Both the position numbers and the translations under genes were made by a program. DNA of 64,000 nucleotides from Chryseobacterium balustinum (lineage in GTDB: Bacteria; Bacteroidota; Bacteroidia; Flavobacteriales; Weeksellaceae), in contig NZ_FUZE01000022.1 of assembly GCF_900168205.1 (NCBI RefSeq), positions 1 through 64,000 on the forward strand. Direction: 5' to 3'. Below are positions 45,213 through 51,728 of this stretch, in pieces. Below the pieces are notes generated by a model. It did no database searches. It worked only from the letters and a program-made list of their open reading frames with translations, and was not told where the DNA came from. Numbering within the stretch: position 1 is the stretch's first letter; every line of letters begins with the position of its first letter.

Positions 45213-46115
45213 CTATAACACATCATAGTCAGACATTTTGAAAAATTCTATTCTGCTTTCATCAATTCCAATCTTTTTAAGACTCTTAAGAAAGGTTGTT
45301 TTATCGTCATTACTGTAATAACTGACTTTCCATTGTACTGTTTCAATGCAGTGTTTTTTTATCAATCTAAAGTAAGGCATATCGATAGAATTAAGAGAAT
45401 GTCCTAATATTATAATCTCATTGATGTCTTTTAAGCTTTTAAAGAAGCTTTCATGTATGTGAATAGTATCTTTTACTGGTTTTTTCAATCCAAAAAAAGG
45501 TTGTTGAGCATTAGCTTCTGAATCTGAAAACGGAGTTCTGGTGCTTTCACCATTTTCATCAAAGAGGGGTTGTGACTTTAAGTTTTTGTTGTGACCGAAT
45601 ATCATGCTTCCCTGATCATTTTCAACATCACCGTGGATATGAAGTATTTTGTCACTTGGGATTTGATAGACTTCCTCCAGTGTCATAGTGTAATTAAAGG
45701 TAAGGAAAACAGAGGTTTCTTCTAAATCAAGTTTTCTTTTGGTTGATTCGAGATTGAGATCAATCAACCAATCTTCGAATGCCTCTCTGATTTTATTCAC
45801 TAAAATTTCTGTCTCCTCTTCCAGTTCATCTTCAAGACCAAACAATGAACTTGGGTTGAAATTCTCGTGCAGTACATCAATATTATTTATTTCAGCAAAG
45901 AAAGCTTTCCAATTGAATGTGCCTAAATCATATTCAAAGTTTGACCACAAATATTTCTTATCAGAGTTTTGTTTTGTAGTTAAGGTAAAATATTCTTCAA
46001 AAATATTTTCTAAATCTTGATTATTTTCAATAACAAATAAGTGAAAATCACTATAGGTAGTTGGTAAATTGTGATATCTATCGAATCCGTTTCCTATAAT
46101 ATAAAGTGTATTCAT
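45213..46115 (-). CDS. abiH: Abortive infection protein AbiH family
   Basis: This 300-residue protein is of the AbiH type: LYIIGNGFDRYHNLPTTYSD at residues 4-23, FLTFNYTMTLEEVYQIP near 138, ILHIHGDVEN and MIFGHN near 160-175, and IIILGHSLNSIDMPYF near 235. The IGNGFD and IHGD motifs recall SIR2-like nucleotide-binding folds, so NAD consumption is a fair guess but not shown for this protein. AbiH was first known as a lactococcal phage-exclusion protein. Two tiny genes follow closely. Confidence 0.85.
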   Translation of the reverse strand: MNTLYIIGNGFDRYHNLPTTYSDFHLFVIENNQDLENIFEEYFTLTTKQNSDKKYLWSNFEYDLGTFNWKAFFAEINNIDVLHENFNPSSLFGLEDELEEETEILVNKIREAFEDWLIDLNLESTKRKLDLEETSVFLTFNYTMTLEEVYQIPSDKILHIHGDVENDQGSMIFGHNKNLKSQPLFDENGESTRTPFSDSEANAQQPFFGLKKPVKDTIHIHESFFKSLKDINEIIILGHSLNSIDMPYFRLIKKHCIETVQWKVSYYSNDDKTTFLKSLKKIGIDESRIEFFKMSDYDVL

Positions 46116-46191
46116 ATATTAATTTTTAATCAGGTATTTGTAAAGCTAAGTAATGTAAACACACTGTGCAATACTAGATGGATTCTTTACA

Positions 46192-47226
46192 TTACTCAAC
46201 CGTCCCAGTCATATTTTTTTCAAAAAGGTAAATACCTTGTTTTTGTTCTAAAAATTCACGAACGAAATATGGAATTCTTACAATCTCTTTTACATGATAG
46301 GGTGCATTGCCAGGAACTTCAAACTGAGCAATCTGGTCGTTATAATTATTCATTTCGCTTCGAAAATTTAATATCCCAGCTTTTTTATCCTTTTTTCTGT
46401 AAGGACTTACAAAACTTAAATTTAATGTTTGAACTAAATTCCAAGAATTTTCAATTTTCTTTTTATTAAAATCTTTGTGCTTAAAATACAGATTAGTAAA
46501 CAACACCATATCAACATTACTATACTTATCTTTACTCTGAAAAGAGTCCTTAGTAAACAATCCTTGGGACGCATAAAGATAGCCAACCCAGCTTTGCATA
46601 TCTGCTGGATCATCACAACCTACAAGTAAAATATTGATTTCATTTTCGTCTGAATCAGGATTAAATTTCTGATGAGCAGACTCTAAAAAATCCTTAAGAT
46701 TATTGTCCATATTTTTCAGTATTTTGTGTGGTTTTAGTGGCTCTCCTTTATTGGTCGATCCTTCATCAATAGAATTTGAAATAAACCCCATCACACCTAT
46801 CATATTATCAAATCTACCTGATGACAGATATTTATAATAATCAGATTTTTGCACCTTTTCCTTATCTTCGAAAGTAGCGCACTTAACTTCTACATTATAA
46901 GTAAAGCCATGAGATTTAAATTGAACATCGATATCCTTTTTATTTTCAGGATTCACTTTTACTTCAACCTTAAAATCTTCTTTTTCACAAAAATAAGTTG
47001 CTACGGACAACTCGCAAGCTGACTGAATAAAAGCTTTTTCATCAAATTTCGCTTTGTTCAGCTGCATTTTATCATCCCAAAGTATTTTAAAATCTTTAGA
47101 AGACATGTAGTTTTTAACTTTTGAGACGGATTCCATAAATTCATCAAAATAATTATTGCCGGAATCTTTGGCAATTTGCAAATAGTGATTGTCTGAAAGC
47201 TTCAGAGTATTAAATTTTTCAATCAT
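46192..47226 (-). CDS. PD-(D/E)XK nuclease-like protein
   Basis: I do not know this 344-residue family by name. Residues 96-117 carry KKDIDVQFKS and TYNVEVKCA, a D98/D100...E113-V-K115 pattern that fits the PD-(D/E)XK nuclease core with a beta hairpin between. The N-terminal 90 residues are helical; the C-terminal part (PYHVKEIVRIPYFVREFLEQ near the end) may be a partner or DNA-binding region. It lies 76 bases before AbiH and 34 bases after the membrane protein, all on the same strand. I infer a nuclease effector. Confidence 0.6.
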   Translation of the reverse strand: MIEKFNTLKLSDNHYLQIAKDSGNNYFDEFMESVSKVKNYMSSKDFKILWDDKMQLNKAKFDEKAFIQSACELSVATYFCEKEDFKVEVKVNPENKKDIDVQFKSHGFTYNVEVKCATFEDKEKVQKSDYYKYLSSGRFDNMIGVMGFISNSIDEGSTNKGEPLKPHKILKNMDNNLKDFLESAHQKFNPDSDENEINILLVGCDDPADMQSWVGYLYASQGLFTKDSFQSKDKYSNVDMVLFTNLYFKHKDFNKKKIENSWNLVQTLNLSFVSPYRKKDKKAGILNFRSEMNNYNDQIAQFEVPGNAPYHVKEIVRIPYFVREFLEQKQGIYLFEKNMTGTVE

Positions 47227-47260
47227 GTAGTTATTAGTTTATTTTGGAAATGTTCAATAA

Positions 47261-48124
47261 TTATAAAAGGTTTTCAATGTTACGAGATACATCCGCAAAT
47301 TTTCTAATATCCTTATTAAAAACCTCAATAAGTTTAGAAGTAATGGAATCCATATCCAGATAAGCAGAATTTATTTGGTTTGCCAATAAATTGACATTAT
47401 TCGCTTTTTCACTTTTTTCAATGAATGGAAAAATATTTTGGGCTAGAGGACGTATATGATTTTCCACCAAAAACTTTCTACTTTTTAATGAGGTTGGTTG
47501 ATCTCCCACAAAATTGAACACCTCTCTATCTTGATGAAGTTCGTTTACCCAGTTAGAATAAAAATCTTTATATCGCTCCTCTTCATGTTCATCCGTTATG
47601 CTCGAAAAAAACACGTTTGAACGAAGAAGTTGCCAAGTAGAATAAATTTGCTCTTTATCCAAATATCTTTGTCGAAAGAAATTCAGTTCATTAGTAAAAT
47701 AATTTTGATAGGTACCAAAGAAATCCGAATCAATTAAAAACTGTTCAAGAACTGGAATTTTAGCAGTGTCATTTTTTGTAATATGTCTTTTAAGATCAAC
47801 TAAATTGATCTTGTCGATAATATTATTATTTAATGAGGTTGGAATAACTGGATTTTTAAAATCGCCACTTTGTAAACTGGCTACAAAATCCTGTAGATTT
47901 TCTATAGTGGCTTTAACAGCTTGATTTAAATTCGGAAGCGAGTTGATAAAAAAATCAAATGCATCTTGAGCAGCATCTCTTCTTTGTTTAAAATATAATA
48001 TAAAAGCGACGCTGAAACCAACTAGTCCAATGATTATAGTAGAAATTCCAATAAATATAGTCCATTGGTCTAAATTAAAATTCCAATTTTTACAAAGAAC
48101 ATAGTATGTATTTGTAGTATTCAT
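47261..48124 (-). CDS. Single-pass membrane protein with helical cytoplasmic domain
   Basis: This 287-residue protein has one membrane segment near residues 21-45 (IGISTIIIGLVGFSVAFILY followed by FKQRR), so the C-terminal 240 residues are cytoplasmic. That domain is helical, with NLNQAVKATIENLQDFVASL and a C-terminal heptad-like stretch. No family is recognised. I use ATG 48124 because the membrane segment is then near the start; 20 open codons lie upstream. It sits 34 bases before the nuclease-like gene, so the two may act together. Confidence 0.55.
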   Translation of the reverse strand: MNTTNTYYVLCKNWNFNLDQWTIFIGISTIIIGLVGFSVAFILYFKQRRDAAQDAFDFFINSLPNLNQAVKATIENLQDFVASLQSGDFKNPVIPTSLNNNIIDKINLVDLKRHITKNDTAKIPVLEQFLIDSDFFGTYQNYFTNELNFFRQRYLDKEQIYSTWQLLRSNVFFSSITDEHEEERYKDFYSNWVNELHQDREVFNFVGDQPTSLKSRKFLVENHIRPLAQNIFPFIEKSEKANNVNLLANQINSAYLDMDSITSKLIEVFNKDIRKFADVSRNIENLL

Positions 48125-48301
48125 AGTTAAAGTTTTTAGGGATAAAAAATAATAAAATAAAAGCACTTTTTGATTATCAATCAATACAATGGATGTGAAA
48201 ATTTATTATAGTATTAATCGATAATTAGTTTTTGCAACAGAATTTTCAAGTAGCTTTAACAGACGTAATTGCTCACATCATTGCACTACCATTTAAAGGG
48301 A

Positions 48302-49240
48302 TTAACAATAATTTTTTAATTCATCTAGAGAATTTAGTTTAATCTGTTTTAAACACTCTAACTGATGATTATTAGGAAGGTCAATTAAATCAAACTCATC
48401 TTCATTATTATTAAGTTCTATAACAGCATCATTACCGACTACAGTATGATCTTTATGCTTGTATAAAGAACATTCGCCCGCAACCACGAGCTTAAGTTTT
48501 TTAGTAGCTTCTGGAGTAATTGCAATATTAAATCCTTTGCCATTCACTCTAACACTTGGATAGAAAATACCATCAAATCCCTGTTTTATGGCGATCTCAG
48601 AAAAAATTGCGGAAATCATATAGTCATAATCAGCAGAAATATTTTCTTTTGAGAATTGCTTTGCTAAAAATGTCTGAATTTTTAAAGACTTTTGAATAAT
48701 GTCAGGTACTTTATTCAAAATCTCTTGTGGAATATTTTGAGTAGCTGAATTATAAGAATATACAAGTTCTCGGGTATAACTACTTTCTTCAAAATAATTA
48801 TCTTCATGAATAATTGACAATAGCTTTAAATCCTCAACAACTTGCCATTTTCCAAATGAAATTTTTTTGTACAGACTAGAAGATTTATCTCTTAGTTGCG
48901 GAATAGATTCAGTTACTCCTATAATTCTCAGATTGTCAAGTTCTCCAGGTTCGGGTTTATCCGGTACAGCCGTTGCATAGAACATTGTCTGATATGGGGT
49001 ACTCGCTCTTTGATACGTTTTATTAAATTTCTGAGGTTTGTAAGAAAAGTCACCTTTTGTTCTGTATCTGATGTCCTCAGATTCATGGGGACGGGCTCTC
49101 ATTACAATTTTTCCAGCATGGAAATTAACTTGCATAGAACAAATGATTCCGATTTGACTTAAGAGGTATTTTATTTCTTTTTCAGGATAAGTAGAAAGAT
49201 CCAAACTCTGAAGGTCTTCTATAATTTTTTCTATTTGCAT
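48302..49240 (-). CDS. RES-domain-like protein
   Basis: This 312-residue protein carries RES-like features. IVMRARPH near residue 45 is the opening Arg motif and RASTPYQTMFYATAVP near 79-94 the R...Y core. AIFSEIAIKQGFDGIFYPSV near 210-230 and KGFNIAI after it form the closing strand pair. RES toxins (Xre-RES systems) degrade NAD. This protein is longer than usual and has no adjacent Xre gene, though an XRE gene lies 1.5 kb away. It is 46 bases downstream of the restriction-like gene. Confidence 0.65.
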   Translation of the reverse strand: MQIEKIIEDLQSLDLSTYPEKEIKYLLSQIGIICSMQVNFHAGKIVMRARPHESEDIRYRTKGDFSYKPQKFNKTYQRASTPYQTMFYATAVPDKPEPGELDNLRIIGVTESIPQLRDKSSSLYKKISFGKWQVVEDLKLLSIIHEDNYFEESSYTRELVYSYNSATQNIPQEILNKVPDIIQKSLKIQTFLAKQFSKENISADYDYMISAIFSEIAIKQGFDGIFYPSVRVNGKGFNIAITPEATKKLKLVVAGECSLYKHKDHTVVGNDAVIELNNNEDEFDLIDLPNNHQLECLKQIKLNSLDELKNYC

Positions 49241-49286
49241 TGCTTATTAGTTTTTTGATATTTACTTTTTAGTAATTTAAATTTAG

Positions 49287-50459
49287 TTAATCAGGTTTTG
49301 CTGTAATGCCATCTTTAGATTCTAAAATGATTCTATATAAATCTGATGGTATATCTGGATAATCCATACTAGGACGATCTAAATCATTTTTGAAGATATT
49401 TACTAATTTGCGGGCGTTTTCTAAATCTTTCCTTTCTGGTCTGTTTAAAGTATCTTCTAAAAATTTATAGTATAGATCAACTTCTTTAATTAGTTCCTTA
49501 ATATCGTGTTCTTTAGCGAATCTATAAATATATTTCCAGATTAAAAGACCATTAATAGCAATCTGGAAATTATCAATCCATATAAAAGAGTCATAGATTA
49601 GGTTATAAGCAAGATGAACGCCTGTTTTTCCATTTTCAACTAATCTTTCTGAATCATAATCTCTCGAGCTAGGAAAATATGTGTAAACTAAAGAATTAAT
49701 TTCTTCGGAAACTTTTATGCTCTCGGAGCTTCTAATGGATTGAGATACAGAATACAAAAAATCTAGTACTGAATGAGCTATTTCTTCGTTTCTGTGTTTA
49801 TAAAATTTGAGTAATTTCTTGAGTAATTTAATTTTTTTCTTTATAGATTTACTATTGAACTTGTCTTCTATTTTATCAATTTTCAAAATGATCAGCGCAG
49901 TTTTAACAACAGCTAAGTTAGTCTCATAATCGAAGGTTGTCTTAGAAAAATCATTTTTAATATTTAACTGCCTGTATTTATCATAAGAATTTGGAAAAAA
50001 ATTTGCAATTATCGCTGCAGATTGGTTCATCGTAAGTAGCTCACTTGAAATTCTTGCATTGTCATAAATAATATATTTAAAACCTTTACTATTATTTTTT
50101 AGACTTTGGAGTTTATTCGATAGTCCTGAAGAAGCAATTGTAGAGTAAAATCCTATGAAGCCATCACAATCAAATTTCTTTACTCTGTCAGAAATATCTG
50201 GTTCATCGGTATCAGTAACCGATCTGTTTGAATGCGCTTTATGCTTGCAACTCACTAGCCACATTGTTTCAGATGTTCCGCTAAAACCTTTTTGTATTTC
50301 CTTGACCAACAAATCTTTTTTCCCGTCGGGACCTCTATCAGGTCTTTGGACTATTTCAAAACCTTTTGCTTCTAAAAATGCACATGCGAATTGTTCAAAA
50401 AAATCTTGGTATTTACCACCTTTATTTGACGGTGGAATATCAGCAAAATTAACGATCAT
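49287..50459 (-). CDS. Restriction endonuclease-like protein
   Basis: This 390-residue protein has an N-terminal PD-(D/E)XK domain: GKYQDFFEQFACAFLEAKGF at 15-34, D45/D49 in DRGPDGKKDL, then WLVSCKHK at 67-74. The usual E-x-K is S70-C-K72 here, so the acidic residue of the second motif is replaced. The following 250 residues are helical repeats without a motif I know. It heads a two-gene unit with the RES-like gene, which hints at a common defence role. Confidence 0.65.
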   Translation of the reverse strand: MIVNFADIPPSNKGGKYQDFFEQFACAFLEAKGFEIVQRPDRGPDGKKDLLVKEIQKGFSGTSETMWLVSCKHKAHSNRSVTDTDEPDISDRVKKFDCDGFIGFYSTIASSGLSNKLQSLKNNSKGFKYIIYDNARISSELLTMNQSAAIIANFFPNSYDKYRQLNIKNDFSKTTFDYETNLAVVKTALIILKIDKIEDKFNSKSIKKKIKLLKKLLKFYKHRNEEIAHSVLDFLYSVSQSIRSSESIKVSEEINSLVYTYFPSSRDYDSERLVENGKTGVHLAYNLIYDSFIWIDNFQIAINGLLIWKYIYRFAKEHDIKELIKEVDLYYKFLEDTLNRPERKDLENARKLVNIFKNDLDRPSMDYPDIPSDLYRIILESKDGITAKPD

Positions 50460-50544
50460 GAATAAAATTTGTATTTCAAATATACAAATTTATCACATCC
50501 TCTAGATATCTGTGATTTTTACTATATTTACAAAAACCACAAAT

Positions 50545-50757
50545 ATGAAAACACTAAAAATCTACAGCGCAATTGCAACAATCTTAATCATTACTTTGTC
50601 TGTACTACTTTATCAAAGCTATACAAAGCTCGACACTTCTAAGGAAACATTAAAACAAAAGGAGATAGCATTGCAACAAAAAGCTAATCTATTAAAAGAA
50701 ACAGAAGAGGTTTTACAACAATGTTCTGATAGGTATTATAATGAAATTACCAAATAA
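50545..50757 (+). CDS. Small membrane-anchored coiled-coil protein
   Basis: This 70-residue protein has one N-terminal membrane segment (IYSAIATILIITLSVLLYQS) followed by a heptad-rich region (KETLKQKEIALQQKANLLKE). It looks like a simple inner-membrane anchored coiled coil, of the size seen for phage lysis accessories or TA antitoxins, but no function can be given. I use ATG 50545; the open frame starts 33 bases earlier. Convergent with the XRE gene. Confidence 0.4.
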   Translation: MKTLKIYSAIATILIITLSVLLYQSYTKLDTSKETLKQKEIALQQKANLLKETEEVLQQCSDRYYNEITK

Positions 50758-50779
50758 TGTAAAATCTGAAGTTTAGATT

Positions 50780-51079
50780 CTAATCTGGAATATTGATGCC
50801 TTTGGCATTTTCGAATTCTTTAAAGAACTGTTCTAAGGAATATTGCTCATGTCTAAGAACATTATAAATAGTTGACATGGGAATATTATAACCTTCCGGT
50901 AATTTTAGTTTAGAAATTGTAGACGACGTTATTCCACAAAGCTTAGCATATTCATTTTGTGAAATGACTTCGCCTTTTTGGTTATGATACTCACGTAGGA
51001 ATTTACTTTCGATAAAATTACACAGGTGCTTATTCACAAGTGCATTCTTATTGTTTAAAACTTCTTTATCTAGCATCAA
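50780..51079 (-). CDS. XRE-family helix-turn-helix protein
   Basis: This 99-residue protein has a Cro/C1-type HTH: ISQNEYAKLCGITSSTISKL at residues 39-58, with PMSTIYNVLRHEQYSLEQFF after it. It is probably a repressor. The RES-like gene at 48302 could be its partner, since Xre-RES pairs are common, but 1.5 kb of other genes lie between. No operator is obvious. Confidence 0.75.
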   Translation of the reverse strand: MMLDKEVLNNKNALVNKHLCNFIESKFLREYHNQKGEVISQNEYAKLCGITSSTISKLKLPEGYNIPMSTIYNVLRHEQYSLEQFFKEFENAKGINIPD

Positions 51080-51232
51080 ATCTTAATCTAGATCAAAAAA
51101 ATAAAATAATATAAAAAATACTGTTCGCTAAAGCGAATGATTTGCTTTTTTTTATTATATTTGGAAATGTTTACTTATTAAAGTAAATTTGCGATACTTC
51201 AAAGAAATTAATGAAGCTATTGCTTAGAATCT
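51080..51232 (+). promoter_or_regulatory. Promoter region of the susC leader
   Basis: TATATTTG at 51156-51163 is an exact TAnnTTTG element pointing right; no TTG is found at the -33 spacing. A hairpin GTTCGC-TAAA-GCGAAT lies at 51123-51138 followed by a T-rich stretch. Transcription from here would yield a leader of over 500 bases before susC. Confidence 0.4.
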
Positions 51233-51344
51233 CGACTTGAAAACTGGTACTTTAAAAGCAGCGAGAGGATAAGTTTGCGGCTCACGACCTAGGCGTGGGT
51301 CTCTTCCTCTTATCTGTTGCACGGTATACCAGTACCTCAAGTCG
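51233..51344 (+). ncRNA. Candidate structured leader RNA upstream of susC
   Basis: The ends pair: CGACTTGA (51233-51240) with TCAAGTCG (51337-51344), and GGTAC (51246-51250) with GTACC (51332-51336). Inside, GATAAG (51268-51273) pairs with CTTATC (51309-51314), and CTCACG (51281-51286) with CGTGGG (51294-51299). The nested order makes a single branched or long stem of about 110 bases. I do not recognise it as a known riboswitch. It could be a regulatory RNA for the SusC locus or a stand-alone small RNA. Confidence 0.4.
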
Positions 51345-51426
51345 GATAATGTAGAGTTCCATGCCGTCTTTTTTCAATGCTGTTCGCTCATTTCTACATT
51401 ACAATCTAAGCCCTGCTTACAAAATA

Positions 51427-51464
51427 GTATCATGCACGATACAATAGGAGGGTACAACCTATTG
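51427..51464 (+). promoter_or_regulatory. Two hairpins in the susC leader
   Basis: GTATC-ATGCAC-GATAC (51427-51442) and CAATAGG...CCTATTG (51442-51464, 9-base loop) follow each other 85 bases after the large structured element. They may continue its fold. Confidence 0.35.
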
Positions 51465-51474
51465 AGGCAATAAA

Positions 51475-51669
51475 ATGCCAACTTGGGACACAGATTTCAT
51501 TCATATTAAATTCTTTCCGGTGCCTTGCGGTCACTGCTTGCAGAACCTCACCAGTCCTTTTTCATACCGAAGGGCATCAGGAAAGTCTTTACATTATCCA
51601 CGTGAATCAACAACAGCAAAATTAAAATCAGAAGAAAAAAAAGAAAAAGCCCCTTCCCATACAGTTTGA
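51475..51669 (+). CDS. Short open frame before susC, possible leader peptide
   Basis: These 64 codons begin MPTWDTDFIHIKFFPVPCGH and include CGHC and an RRASGK stretch. No strong ribosome binding site is seen. It may be a leader peptide or a chance frame in a structured leader; I cannot decide. It is 59 bases from susC. Confidence 0.2.
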   Translation: MPTWDTDFIHIKFFPVPCGHCLQNLTSPFSYRRASGKSLHYPRESTTAKLKSEEKKEKAPSHTV

Positions 51670-51728
51670 CGACATAGGGAAAGAGCTGAAATCAGTTATT
51701 TAATTAAATTAAAAACCTTTACAAATCT

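Noticed and set aside
46071..46469. 132-codon plus-strand open frame
   Set aside because: It is antisense to the ends of the AbiH and nuclease-like genes, and its composition is not protein-like.
51233..51344. Retron msr-msd RNA
   Set aside because: No reverse transcriptase gene lies nearby, and the stem sits in a susC leader.
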